Positions 25,083-34,307 of a stretch of DNA of 64,000 nt are shown here, piece after piece. Within the stretch, counting starts at the first letter, position 1, and every line of letters starts with the position of its first letter. Made by a program: the position numbers and the translations under genes. The stretch is taken from assembly GCA_903835255.1 (NCBI GenBank), contig CAILMI010000068.1:26661-90660 (forward strand), read 5' to 3'. The stretch comes from an uncultured Verrucomicrobia subdivision 3 bacterium. Lineage in GTDB: Bacteria; Verrucomicrobiota; Verrucomicrobiia; Limisphaerales; UBA11358. The notes under the pieces were generated by a model. That model searched no databases. It saw only the letters and a list, made by a program, of their open reading frames with translations, and was not told the origin of the DNA.

Positions 25083-26566
25083 ATCCGACGCCCCAAAACG
25101 GCACTGCCATCCGCCCGCGCTGGCGTCGCTCTATCCAGAACGCTTTTCTGGCAGCCCTGCTGGGGTCGGGGTGCGCCGCCGGGCCCGACTACAAAAAGCC
25201 GGTGTCCGCCGTGCCGCCCGAGTGGGGCTGGAAAGTGGCGCAGCCGGCCGATCCCGCCCTCCGCAGCGACTGGTGGCAGCTGTTCGAGGATCCTGTCCTG
25301 AATGATTTAGAAGCCCGAGCCACCCAGGCCAACCCCGGGCTTCAGGTCGCCGTCGCGCGCGTGGATCAGTCGCGGGCCATCGCGCGCCTGGATGCCTCTG
25401 AGTTTTTTCCGCAAATTAGTTTCAATCCTTCCGTGACCTATTTTCAAACGGCTCCCACCGCCTGGGTTTACCCGCTGCAAAAAACCGCCACCACGCTGCC
25501 GCTGGATTTGAGCTACGAAGTGGATCTCTGGGGAAAGGTCCGGCGCTCGCTGGAATCCGCCCGCAGCGAGGCGCAAGCCAATGTGGCCGATTATTACCAA
25601 GTGCTCCTGACGCTGCACGGGGACGTGGCGGTGAATTATTTTCTGCTGCGCCAATTGGATTCCCAGACAGCATTGCTGCGGGAAATTTTGGCAGTGCGGG
25701 AAAAATGCATCCAGCTCATCACCGAGCGATTTGCATCCGGGCTGACTTCCAAAATGGATTTGGACCGGGACCTTGTGGAGCTGGCCCATGCCCGAAACGG
25801 GGTCGAGGAAATAGAACGGCAGCGTGACGAACTGCAACATGCTTTGGCTGTCCTCTGCGGCGAGCCGGCCGGAGCCTTCCGCATCCCGCCCGCGCCGCTC
25901 CGGAACGTTTTGCCATCCATTCCGATGGGCCTGCCCTCGACACTGCTGGAACGCCGGCCCGATGTGGCGGAGGCCGAGCGGAGAATGGCCGCCGCCAATG
26001 CCCAGATCGGGGTGGCGAAGGCGGCGTTTTTCCCGGCCATCGCGCTGACCGGAGCCGCCGGGTATTCCTCCTTCGAGGCCAGCAGCCTCTTGAACTGGGA
26101 AAGTCGTTTTTTCCAGTTCGGGCCCTCGATGTCCCTGCCTCTCCTCAACGGCGGCCGCCTCAAATCCCAGATCAGTGGCGCCCGCGCCGCTTACCGGGCC
26201 GCCTGCGCCGACTACCGAGCCCAAGTCTTAAAAGCCTTTCAGGAAGTCACCGACTCCATCGTCAGCCAGCAAAGTTACGGGCAGCAGTCGGCGACACAGG
26301 CCGAAGCTGTGGCCGCCACCGAACATCTCGCCGGATTATCCCAGGAACGCTATCAAAGCGGCCTGATCAACTATCTGGAAGTGCTGGATTCCAAACGAAT
26401 CCAACTGCAGACCCAGTTCCAGTGGGTGCAACTCCAGGCCTTGCAATGGGTGGCGACAGTCCACCTGGTCAAGGCCTTGGGCGGCGGCTTCGAAGCCCAA
26501 ATCCTGGAATCAAAAACGATGGCCCAACCCTTGCCTGACGCGCTACCGCCCGGAAAAAAACCGTGA
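25079..26566 (+). CDS. Outer-membrane efflux lipoprotein (NodT/OprM family)
   Basis: 495 residues. Signal peptide ending in L-G-S-G-C32, a lipobox cysteine, then G-P-D-Y-K-K-P typical of OprM-like proteins. Two OEP repeats follow, with R-R-P-D-V-A-E-A-E-R-R near residue 300 and F-Q-E-V-x-D near 385. Forms the trimeric TolC-type exit duct. Start overlaps the fusion-protein stop by 4 bp, completing a self-contained tripartite pump. Confidence 0.92.
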   Translation: MNPTPQNGTAIRPRWRRSIQNAFLAALLGSGCAAGPDYKKPVSAVPPEWGWKVAQPADPALRSDWWQLFEDPVLNDLEARATQANPGLQVAVARVDQSRAIARLDASEFFPQISFNPSVTYFQTAPTAWVYPLQKTATTLPLDLSYEVDLWGKVRRSLESARSEAQANVADYYQVLLTLHGDVAVNYFLLRQLDSQTALLREILAVREKCIQLITERFASGLTSKMDLDRDLVELAHARNGVEEIERQRDELQHALAVLCGEPAGAFRIPPAPLRNVLPSIPMGLPSTLLERRPDVAEAERRMAAANAQIGVAKAAFFPAIALTGAAGYSSFEASSLLNWESRFFQFGPSMSLPLLNGGRLKSQISGARAAYRAACADYRAQVLKAFQEVTDSIVSQQSYGQQSATQAEAVAATEHLAGLSQERYQSGLINYLEVLDSKRIQLQTQFQWVQLQALQWVATVHLVKALGGGFEAQILESKTMAQPLPDALPPGKKP

Positions 26567-26665
26567 CCGACGGCCAAGCCCTTCCCTTTTCCAGCCCAAA
26601 GGGTGAACCGGAGAGTTTCCAGTTGTGCCCGCGCGATCCCACTCTATCTTTGAGTCAATAACGAT

Positions 26666-26965
26666 ATGACTCGGCAGCAACTCCTCGACCTCTACTTTCT
26701 CGATGCGCGGCACCGCCTGATTGAACTGGCGGCTTTCCTGGATCGACTGGAACGCGCCCAGGGACCGGCGGATTACCGCCTCACCCACTTTCGCGCCGCA
26801 TTGGTGGGACTGGCCGGCAGTAAAAAAAATAAAACCAAGACAGCCCTGCTTGCCTTCAGCGATGTGAGCACCCGACCGGTGACAACCGCCGCAACCCAGG
26901 GCGCCACGGGCGCTCCTCCTCCAAAAGTTCCACTCCCGCGCAGCCGGGCGCGTCGTTCAAAATAG
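26666..26965 (+). CDS. Small unknown protein next to the EboB-like hydrolase
   Basis: 99 residues. The first half is predicted helical ([24 protein letters not shown]), the second a low-complexity basic, Pro/Thr/Ala-rich tail. It precedes the TatD-family gene by 4 bp, so the two are almost certainly co-expressed. I do not recognise a family with confidence. Confidence 0.6.
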   Translation: MTRQQLLDLYFLDARHRLIELAAFLDRLERAQGPADYRLTHFRAALVGLAGSKKNKTKTALLAFSDVSTRPVTTAATQGATGAPPPKVPLPRSRARRSK

Positions 26966-26969
26966 TGAT

Positions 26970-27770
26970 ATGAAATACATCGAACCCCACGCCCACATGG
27001 TCAGCCGCACGACGGAGGACTATGAGCGCATGGCGCTGGCGGGCTGCGAGGCCGTCTGTGAACCTGCTTTCTGGGCGGGGTACGACCGCTGTTCGGCGGA
27101 CGGCTTTCATGATTATTTTTCCCAGCTCACCCGTTACGAACCCCGCCGGGCGGCGCGATTCGGCCTGATACATTTCTGCTGGCTCGGCCTGAATTCAAAG
27201 GAGGCGGAGGACCTGACCCTCGCTGGAGAGGTGCTCGCACTGCTCCCGGAATTTATAGACCAGCCCAACGTGCTGGGCATCGGCGAAATCGGTCTCAACA
27301 AGAATTCACGGAACGAGCTGCGCGTTCTGGAGATGCAGGTGGATTTTGCCGCGCGCCACCACCAGCTGATCCTGGTGCACACGCCACATCTGGAGGACAA
27401 GTGGAAGGGCACGCGCCTCATCCTGGATGTCCTCAAAAATGACCAGCGCCTCCGGCCCGAGCGCATTCTCATCGATCACGTGGAGGAGCACACCGTCGGG
27501 ATGGTTCTGGACAGCGGGATGTGGGCGGGCATGACGCTGTATCCGGAAACCAAGTGCACCCCGGCGCGGGCCATCGACATGCTGGAAACCTACGGGCGCG
27601 AAAAGCTCTGGATGAACAGCGCCTGCGACTGGGGGGTGAGCGATCCGCTGGCCGTGCCGAAGGCGGCGCTGGAAATGAGGAAGCGCGGGCACCCGCCCGG
27701 CGCGATTGAACGAGTCCTCTTTGACAACCCGAAAAAGTTTTTGAGGCAGTCAGGGAAATTCACGCTGTGA
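26970..27770 (+). CDS. TatD-family metal-dependent hydrolase, EboB-like
   Basis: 266 residues, an amidohydrolase-type TIM barrel. Metal site H-A-H in I-E-P-H-A-H-M-V near residue 7, E in G-I-G-E-I-G-L, H in V-H-T-P-H, H in I-D-H-V-E, and D in [11 protein letters not shown] near 215. The opening [13 protein letters not shown] and the [10 protein letters not shown] segment resemble EboB of the ebo operon found in cyanobacteria and other bacteria. No other ebo gene (prenyltransferase, dehydroquinate-synthase-like) is nearby. Substrate unknown. Confidence 0.8.
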   Translation: MKYIEPHAHMVSRTTEDYERMALAGCEAVCEPAFWAGYDRCSADGFHDYFSQLTRYEPRRAARFGLIHFCWLGLNSKEAEDLTLAGEVLALLPEFIDQPNVLGIGEIGLNKNSRNELRVLEMQVDFAARHHQLILVHTPHLEDKWKGTRLILDVLKNDQRLRPERILIDHVEEHTVGMVLDSGMWAGMTLYPETKCTPARAIDMLETYGREKLWMNSACDWGVSDPLAVPKAALEMRKRGHPPGAIERVLFDNPKKFLRQSGKFTL

Positions 27771-28364
27771 GCCTTATCCCGCGGCCCGCGACATAATTCA
27801 ATTCCGAAGCAAGTGGTAGCGGCATCGCGCTGCGATGCCTCCGCGCCGCATCCGGCGCGGAAGAGATTTTGAAGGCAGTCCGTTGCGTTCCCCTTCTGAC
27901 GCCCGCTCAACGCAGGCGAGATCATCGCAGCGCGATGACCCTATGGCAGTTCAACTTAACCTTGGGATATTGGCCGGTCGGGGGGGCAGCCCCCGGCCCG
28001 CCGCGGCTGCCAACCTACGTCACCTTATCCCCGAGGCGGCGCGCACGGAGTGACGCGCCCTACCTGACCGCGATCCAGCGTGGGCGGCGGTCGGTCCTTG
28101 GGTCGGTCCATCCGGATCTGGGTATCCCTCATCCATCAGGACGGATACGGTCTGCTCTTGCTACTGAAGCCGGGGTAATAACAAAGCGATCCGCTTGCGC
28201 AAAAAAGTCCGCAGGTAGGGCGGGCAGTCCCCTGCCCGCCGCGGTTGCAACCCGCGCGTGCGGATTTACCACGATGGCGCGCACGCAGCAACGCCCTACC
28301 TGTCCCAGAGTTGCTAAGAACTGCCCTACCATGCTGGCGCAAACTCCTATTTCGGAATTCGGGT
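27771..28364. other. Gene-free region filled with palindromic repeats
   Basis: No credible gene in 594 bp. It contains a 15-bp perfect inverted repeat (27823-27837 and 27923-27937), a GC-rich palindrome (27841-27860), and copy 1 of a ~380-bp dispersed repeat. Confidence 0.8.
27947..28322 (+). repeat. ~380-bp dispersed palindromic repeat, copy 1
   Basis: Matches 50076-50455 in the same orientation over its whole length, starting with CAGTTCAACTTAACC and ending GTTGCTA(A/G)GAAC. Contains two subunits of about 100 bp, each opening near GGTAGGGCG or a variant and closing with CGCCCTACC. The second has the hairpin GGCGGGCAG-TCC-CCTGCCCGCC; the first is diverged here. Confidence 0.88.
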
Positions 28365-30266
28365 TTAGTTGGCCCAAAGAGTGCCCGCCGAGCTCACCGG
28401 CATGAACTGGTTGTTCCCGATGTATTGCAGTTCCACCGCGGAGCCCTGGACGCCCGAAAGACTCCCGTTGGTTCCTTGAGTGGTGGAAGTCTGAAGGGAA
28501 GCCTGCAGGTTATAAAGACCTCCGCCAAAGACCCCCGCCGCCAGCGTGCCTCCGTCCGACGAGGAAGCGACACAGTTCCAAGTTTTCCCTGGGGTGCCGC
28601 TTTGTGCCGACCAAGTCGCTCCGTAATCGAGGGAGCAATAAATGCCCCCGTTTTGGGAGACCGCCACCAGCCGGCTTCCGTCGGCGGAGCCGGCTATAGC
28701 CGCCCACGTGTAAACGAGCGAACTCGCCTGCTGCGTCCAAGAGGCGCCGCGATTGTTCGAAGTGTAAATACCGCCTCCCGTTTCCACTGCCGCAAGCCGA
28801 CTGCCGTCCGCCGAAGAACTGACAGAAACCCAGTTTTTAACCGGGGCGCCCGTCGGAGCCCACGCGCTTCCGGAGTTGGTGTAGATGCCGCCACCCGCGA
28901 CCACGGCCACCAGATTGGTGCCGTCGGCCGACGAGGCCACCGAAAACCAACTCGTAGAAGGCGCGGAAGTTTGGAGTGCCCAAGTAGCGCCCGAATCTGT
29001 GGAGACATAGATCCGTCCGCCATTCACCACCCCCACTAAACGGCTGCCGTCCGATGACGACGCCAACGAACTCCAATTGGTTGAAGGCGCAGAGTTGATA
29101 GCCCACGTAACTCCTGCATTGGTGGAGCAGTACATGGCATTATTATTTCTAGCCGCCACCAGTTTGATTCCGTTCGCCGACGAGGCCACCGCTTGCCAGG
29201 CGGCACTCAGCGAACCGCTCACGGACCAGGTTTTACCTGAATCAATGGAGGTATAAACCTTGGTGCTGGAAGAGTTAGCCGCCGCAACCCATTTCATTCC
29301 GTCGCTGGAGCAGGCGATGCTCGCCCAGTTGGCATTTGCCACGCTGGATTGCTGCCAGGATGCATTCCCGAATCCAAAAAAATTGCCCAGTATGGATTGG
29401 TTGGTGTTCTGCAAAATCCCCCATCCGCCCTTGCCCGCGCCGGAGACCCGCACGATGTCGCCGATGACCGGGGCCGCCGGAAGCTGAACCGTTACTCGTT
29501 GCGCATTGGTCAAGAGATAGCCGGTGTCGATCGCCGCCTGCACGGTCGTGCCAGTTGGAACTAGCCAGCCCACCAGACCATTGCCGAAAAAACTTCCGGA
29601 GAAACGATTGCCGTACAGATTGGTGAACGTGCTGGCGCCGGTGAAAGTCTGGGTCGCATTCAACAATGCGACGTTCGTCGACAGCCGCGCATCGCCCACC
29701 GTGCCCGTCGCGAGACGCGAGGCATCCAGGGACGTTAGCGCCGCCCCGTTCCCGCCAAACACATTGCCGGAGTTGGTGAGGACGACCGTGCTGGTATAGC
29801 CCGCAAATGCGCTGGAAGGCAGCGTGCCAGTCAATTGCGCAGACGACACGGTGCCCAGGAGGTTGCTGGCGGTGTTGGCAAACGCAGCATAGGGCACGGG
29901 CAGCAGCGGCTGGCGCGGTGTCAGATTAGTGAAGGTCGCCGCGCCGTTGGTCCGCACGGCAATTTGCAGCCAGTAATTCGATCCAGTGTAAAGGCCCGGA
30001 CCAAAATCTAGCGTGGTCGTAAACAAGCCGCTGGAGACAAGGACAGCCGCGTTGGTAAGGAGCGGGCCGACAGCCACACCGGACTGATTTGTAGGATAAA
30101 GCGAAAAGGAGAAATCATAGGTGCCGCTGGCAGGGCTGGCGCCGACATTGAGCCGTCCCTGATAGAAGAACGCCGTCCCCTGGGCGCTGGCGGAGCCCCC
30201 CTGAAATTGGAGAATGAAAAACACTCCGCTCAGGACGGAAAACCAACGGCTTTTAATTAGGCGCAT
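28365..30266 (-). CDS. Secreted BNR/beta-propeller repeat protein
   Basis: 633 residues from the ATG at 30266 (an upstream in-frame ATG at 30299 adds 11). Signal peptide, cleaved near A-S-A-Q-G. Residues about 35-290 resemble tail-fibre-like proteins (F-F-Y-Q-G-R-L-N, then L-P-V-P-Y-A-A-F-A-N-T-A). The rest is about seven propeller blades with the repeating core S-x-D-G-x-x-L-V-A-V-x-x-x-G-x-I-Y-x-S-x-D-x-G-x-T-W, i.e. Asp-box/BNR repeats (S-x-D-x-G-x-T-W). No sialidase catalytic residues were identified. Probably extracellular; flanked by a repeat-rich region on its 3' side. Confidence 0.8.
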   Translation of the reverse strand: MRLIKSRWFSVLSGVFFILQFQGGSASAQGTAFFYQGRLNVGASPASGTYDFSFSLYPTNQSGVAVGPLLTNAAVLVSSGLFTTTLDFGPGLYTGSNYWLQIAVRTNGAATFTNLTPRQPLLPVPYAAFANTASNLLGTVSSAQLTGTLPSSAFAGYTSTVVLTNSGNVFGGNGAALTSLDASRLATGTVGDARLSTNVALLNATQTFTGASTFTNLYGNRFSGSFFGNGLVGWLVPTGTTVQAAIDTGYLLTNAQRVTVQLPAAPVIGDIVRVSGAGKGGWGILQNTNQSILGNFFGFGNASWQQSSVANANWASIACSSDGMKWVAAANSSSTKVYTSIDSGKTWSVSGSLSAAWQAVASSANGIKLVAARNNNAMYCSTNAGVTWAINSAPSTNWSSLASSSDGSRLVGVVNGGRIYVSTDSGATWALQTSAPSTSWFSVASSADGTNLVAVVAGGGIYTNSGSAWAPTGAPVKNWVSVSSSADGSRLAAVETGGGIYTSNNRGASWTQQASSLVYTWAAIAGSADGSRLVAVSQNGGIYCSLDYGATWSAQSGTPGKTWNCVASSSDGGTLAAGVFGGGLYNLQASLQTSTTQGTNGSLSGVQGSAVELQYIGNNQFMPVSSAGTLWAN

Positions 30267-30324
30267 GACGGACAGGATCCTAGCATACCCAGATAACAAG
30301 CCAACGTTGAAAAAACCGTCAGGT

Positions 30325-31452
30325 TTAGCGGGATTGAACCAGCACGCGGAAGGCCCGGCCCAGATGGTCCGGATGCGTCAGGGTTTGAAACTGGCGCGCG
30401 CGGCGGGCATCCCAATCCCCCAGCGATTGGCTCGAAAGAGCCGCCGCGAGGATTGGCGTCAGAAAGTGAGACTGAGTCGAGAAACTCTCAGTCGAGAGAC
30501 CGGCGGCTTCCCCCACCGTCTGGAGGGCGGAGAAATTGACATGGGCGGTCAGGTCCTGTTCGCCCGGAGAGGCCAGCAAATCGTCGCTGAGGCGATGACG
30601 GAAATACGCGCGGAGCGTGCCGCGGAGCCGGGCCGGGGATAACAGTTCCTCCGCGCTGTGCCCGTAGTCAATCGTGAGCAGCTTGCCCTGCGCCAGCATG
30701 CCGGCCGCGTGGCGCCACCATTTTTCGGCTGCAGGACAGGCCTCCACGGTGTAATCATCGGGCAGCACGTCCAGCAGCGCGCCCGGCAACGTGCGGAGGA
30801 CGGCGGGCAACTCCCCCTCGAGGTCGGCGGGCAGGCCCGGGATTTTGGCCCAGACGAATTTTTCGCCTTCAACGGCCACGCCCCACTCAAACCACTGCCG
30901 CTGCCGGGCGTCCCACCCCAAGCGGTGGACAGGCAGAGCGTCGAGGAGTTCATTGCTGAAAAAAATGCCTGAGAAGGAAACGGCCCGGCCCGGCCCGGCT
31001 GCACCGAGGGCGGCGGGGTCTTGCCAGCGGACATTGGGGAATTCCCGGAGGGTTTCCTGCTGCCACGCCTTCCGGCGCGGCGAGGGCTCGAGGATGTGAT
31101 ATTCAATCTGCTCAAACAGCCCGGGCCGGTGACGCTGCAGCCACCCTAGAATATCCTTCGCCAACCGACCATCGTGCGCGCCCGCCTCGACCAACGTCCT
31201 CCCCAACAGCCCCTCTTCCATCCAGCGGCAAAACTGGAACGCCAGCAGCTGGCCGAAGAGTTCGCCGGTGCTGACGCTGGTGTAAAAATCGCCGCGCCGC
31301 CCCACCCGATCCTGCTGGGTTTCGTAATACCCCTTTCCCGGGGAGTACAGAGCCAGTTCCATGAAACGGGCAAAGGGCAGGACGCCGCGGGCGGCGGCTT
31401 CGTCCTGGATATGATGGAACAGGGTTTTCACGACTTGCGTTTGGCGGGGCAT
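30325..31452 (-). CDS. MidA/NDUFAF7-family SAM-dependent methyltransferase
   Basis: 375 residues, the family's usual length. Motifs: F-M-E-L-A-L-Y-S-P-G-K-G-Y-Y near residue 30, G-D-F-Y-T-S-V-S, the SAM loop V-E-A-G-A-H-D-G-R-L near 90, E-P-S-P-R-R, and F-S-N-E-L-L-D-A-L-P-V-H near 165. Relatives methylate an arginine of the complex I NDUFS2/NuoD subunit or act in its assembly. Divergent from pilT with only 29 bp between coding starts. Confidence 0.88.
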   Translation of the reverse strand: MPRQTQVVKTLFHHIQDEAAARGVLPFARFMELALYSPGKGYYETQQDRVGRRGDFYTSVSTGELFGQLLAFQFCRWMEEGLLGRTLVEAGAHDGRLAKDILGWLQRHRPGLFEQIEYHILEPSPRRKAWQQETLREFPNVRWQDPAALGAAGPGRAVSFSGIFFSNELLDALPVHRLGWDARQRQWFEWGVAVEGEKFVWAKIPGLPADLEGELPAVLRTLPGALLDVLPDDYTVEACPAAEKWWRHAAGMLAQGKLLTIDYGHSAEELLSPARLRGTLRAYFRHRLSDDLLASPGEQDLTAHVNFSALQTVGEAAGLSTESFSTQSHFLTPILAAALSSQSLGDWDARRARQFQTLTHPDHLGRAFRVLVQSR

Positions 31453-31481
31453 TGGCTAGTGTGCTGACCGCGAAAGGGACT

Positions 31482-32579
31482 ATGGCTAAAATCGATGCGT
31501 TTTTCAATTTGATGTTTGAGCAGAAGGCCTCCGATCTTCACATGGCCGCGGGCAACCCCCCCATGCTCCGGATCAATGGCGAACTCCAGCGCGTGGATTA
31601 CCCGGTCCTGGAGAATGACACGCTCAAGGCATTGCTCTACGAGATCGCGCCGGACTACAAAATCAAACAGTTCGAGGAGACCGGCGACGTGGACTTCGGC
31701 TATGAAATCCCGAGAATCTCCCGGTTCCGCGTCAATTTTTTTAACCAGAAAAACGGCATCGCTGCCGTGTTCCGGCAGATTGCCAGCCGGGTGCTGGCGT
31801 TTGAAGACTTTGAAAAGATGGATATGCCGCTGCCGGCCGTGCTGAAAAAATTCTGCACGCTCAACCGCGGGCTGGTGGTAGTGACCGGGCCGACCGGCTC
31901 GGGGAAATCCACCACGCTGGCCGCGATGGTGGACTACTGCAACCGGAATCGCAAAGACCACATTATCACCGTCGAAGACCCGGTGGAATTCGTCCATGAG
32001 AGCAAGAGCTGCCTGGTGAACCACCGCGAGGTAGGCACGCACACCAAGTCCTTTGCCAGTGCTCTGCGCGGGGCGCTGCGCGAAGATCCTGACATCCTGA
32101 TGGTGGGGGAAATGCGCGATCTCGAAACTATCGAGCTGGCGATCACGGCGGCGGCGACGGGTCATCTGGTCTTCGGAACCCTGCACACGCAGAGCGCGTC
32201 CAAGACCGTGGACCGGATCATCGATGTTTTTCCCGCGGACCAGCAGAACAAGATCCGCCAGACGCTTTCCGAAGCGATGAAGGGGGTGGTGGCGCAGACC
32301 CTGTTCAAGCGCAGCGACAAGAAGGGCCGGGTAGCCGCGTTTGAAATCCTGGTGTTCAACACTGCCATCGCCAACCTCGTGCGCGAGGGCAAGACCCACC
32401 AGATACCGGGCATGATCCAGGTAGGCAAGAAACAGGGCAACCAACCCTTGGACGACCACATCATGGAACACGTCCGCATGAGGCGGATCACGCCGGAGGA
32501 GGCCTACGAGAAGGCGCTGGACAAGAAAAAATTCCGCAGCCTGCTCGCGCGGCCGCCGGAGGACGAGGACTCGCTTTGA
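31482..32579 (+). CDS. pilT: Type IV pilus retraction ATPase PilT
   Basis: 365 residues from the ATG at 31482, preceded by AAAGGGA. Walker A G-P-T-G-S-G-K-S-T-T, Asp box, Walker B I-L-M-V-G-E-M-R-D, His box G-H-L-V-F-G-T-L-H-T, and the retraction-type segment A-I-A-N-L-V-R-E-G-K near residue 290. Hexameric cytoplasmic motor that depolymerises pili. Followed after 3 bp by a second PilT-like gene. Confidence 0.93.
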   Translation: MAKIDAFFNLMFEQKASDLHMAAGNPPMLRINGELQRVDYPVLENDTLKALLYEIAPDYKIKQFEETGDVDFGYEIPRISRFRVNFFNQKNGIAAVFRQIASRVLAFEDFEKMDMPLPAVLKKFCTLNRGLVVVTGPTGSGKSTTLAAMVDYCNRNRKDHIITVEDPVEFVHESKSCLVNHREVGTHTKSFASALRGALREDPDILMVGEMRDLETIELAITAAATGHLVFGTLHTQSASKTVDRIIDVFPADQQNKIRQTLSEAMKGVVAQTLFKRSDKKGRVAAFEILVFNTAIANLVREGKTHQIPGMIQVGKKQGNQPLDDHIMEHVRMRRITPEEAYEKALDKKKFRSLLARPPEDEDSL

Positions 32580-32582
32580 TTT

Positions 32583-33812
32583 ATGCGGAGACCCGAACTG
32601 GACCAGATTTTTTTGACCATGCTGGCGTCACAGCCGGAAGTTTCCGACGTTTTATTCACTGTGGGCCGACCGCCGCAGGTGGAGGCCTACGGGGAACTCA
32701 AGCCGGTGATCCTGGATCCGCCCCTGGAACAGCTCACCCCCTTCCAGATCGAAACCATTGCGCTGAACATCATCGGCGACAGCCTCTGGCAGATTGAGGA
32801 TTTATTGCGCCACGGTTCCTGCGATGGGTCCTATGCGCTGTCTGACAAAGCCCGCTTCCGGGTCAATGTGTTTTCCCAGCGGGGCAATTATTCCATCGTC
32901 TGCCGCCAGCTCAACACGAGCATCCCCACGCTGGACCAATTGAAGATGCCGGAGGTGATGCGGAAAATTCCCCTGGAAAAAACCGGGCTGGTCCTGGTCA
33001 CTGGATCGACAGGGTCGGGGAAATCCACCACGCTGGCCGCCGTTCTGGATTGCATCAACGGGAGCAAGCCGGTCCATATTGTCACGCTCGAGGACCCGAT
33101 TGAATACGTTCATCCGCACAAGGCGGCCACCTTCAACCAGCGCGAGCTGGGCTCCGATTTCGACAGCTATGCCAACGGCTTGCGGGCGGCGCTGCGGCAG
33201 GCGCCCAAGGTGATTCTGGTCGGAGAAATGCGGGACCGGGACACGGTGAAGATTGCCCTGAGCGCGGCAGAAACCGGGCACCTGGTGCTGAGCACGCTGC
33301 ACACGATTAATGCCGGCGACACCATCAACCGCATTCTCGGCATGTTTGAGCCAGATCAGCAGGAACAGATTCGGCTGCGGCTGGCAGACACGCTGCGCTG
33401 GGTGATCAGCCAGCGCCTCGCGCCCAAGGTGGGCGGCGGACGGGCGGCGCTGCTCGAAATCATGGGCTCCAATCTCCGCACCCAGGACTCCATCCGCATG
33501 GGCGAAAGCGAAGGGAAAACGTTTTACGAGATCATCGAGGCAAGCCATTCCTTTGGCTGGCGCACCTTTGATCAGGCCTGCCTCGAGGGTTACGAACAGG
33601 GCGCCCTGACCGAGGAGACCGCCCTGCTCTATTGCACCAAGCGCAGCGTCGTGACCCGGGGCATTGACACCATCAAGAAAGGTCGCGGCGCCCTGAATGA
33701 TACTGCCGGTTCCTTGCGGATGAAGCCCGCCCCTGCCAGCCCGCCCGACGGAAAATCCAATGCCGCCGCCGCGACAGCCCCACCGCCCCTGCTAAAAATC
33801 AAAACGTTATGA
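32583..33812 (+). CDS. PilT/PilU-like ATPase
   Basis: 409 residues with G-S-T-G-S-G-K-S-T-T, V-I-L-V-G-E-M-R-D-R-D-T and G-H-L-V-L-S-T-L-H-T. It lacks an obvious copy of the PilT A-I-R-N-L-I-R-E motif and has a Pro/Ala-rich tail (last 40 residues), as expected for an accessory PilU-type motor working with PilT. Its stop overlaps the next start. Confidence 0.9.
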   Translation: MRRPELDQIFLTMLASQPEVSDVLFTVGRPPQVEAYGELKPVILDPPLEQLTPFQIETIALNIIGDSLWQIEDLLRHGSCDGSYALSDKARFRVNVFSQRGNYSIVCRQLNTSIPTLDQLKMPEVMRKIPLEKTGLVLVTGSTGSGKSTTLAAVLDCINGSKPVHIVTLEDPIEYVHPHKAATFNQRELGSDFDSYANGLRAALRQAPKVILVGEMRDRDTVKIALSAAETGHLVLSTLHTINAGDTINRILGMFEPDQQEQIRLRLADTLRWVISQRLAPKVGGGRAALLEIMGSNLRTQDSIRMGESEGKTFYEIIEASHSFGWRTFDQACLEGYEQGALTEETALLYCTKRSVVTRGIDTIKKGRGALNDTAGSLRMKPAPASPPDGKSNAAAATAPPPLLKIKTL

Positions 33813-34282
33813 CCGGCTCTTTCGATTTTGTCAGCACCGAGGATAAACCGGCGTTGATTGCCTTCTCCACGCCAGAATGGACGGAGGTGGTCACGACAGC
33901 CCTCAACGAATTGGGTTACAAGGTGCACACCGCCGCCACCCACAGCGACTTTCTGGTCCGGTTCGGCCAGGTCCAATACCAGGTCATCCTCCTTGAAGAA
34001 TTATTTGCGGCGAACACGCGGGAGGAAAATCTGACCCTGAAAGCCGTGCAGACCATGCCCGTCACTCAGCGGCGTCACGCCACCTTTTTCATGGTTGGAA
34101 ATTCGTTCCAGACCTTCGCCCCCATGGAAGCCTTCCAGCACAGCGTCCATGCCGTCATCAACAGCTCCGAACTGTTCCTGATCAAGCCGCTCATCGAAAA
34201 AGCCGTGGCGGATAACACCCGTTTCCTCCAGAGCTTTCGGGACGTCCAAAACCGCGTGTATTCCAGCAACGCCCGAGCGTGA
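33809..34282 (+). CDS. Receiver-like protein coupled to pilU
   Basis: 157 residues. Secondary-structure pattern and L-G-Y-K-V-H-T-A followed by Y-Q-V-I-L-L-E-E look like a CheY-type receiver with Glu where the phospho-accepting Asp would sit; a Lys late in the domain (F-L-I-K-P-L) fits the conserved K-P. Four-base overlap with pilU suggests a role in pilus motor control. Remote similarity only. Confidence 0.55.
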   Translation: MTGSFDFVSTEDKPALIAFSTPEWTEVVTTALNELGYKVHTAATHSDFLVRFGQVQYQVILLEELFAANTREENLTLKAVQTMPVTQRRHATFFMVGNSFQTFAPMEAFQHSVHAVINSSELFLIKPLIEKAVADNTRFLQSFRDVQNRVYSSNARA

Positions 34283-34307
34283 CAGTCCACCCGTCCGGTT
34301 TCATCCC

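Noticed and set aside
27771..28364. CRISPR-like array
   Set aside because: Repeats are few, palindromic and irregularly spaced; no regular direct repeats with unique spacers.
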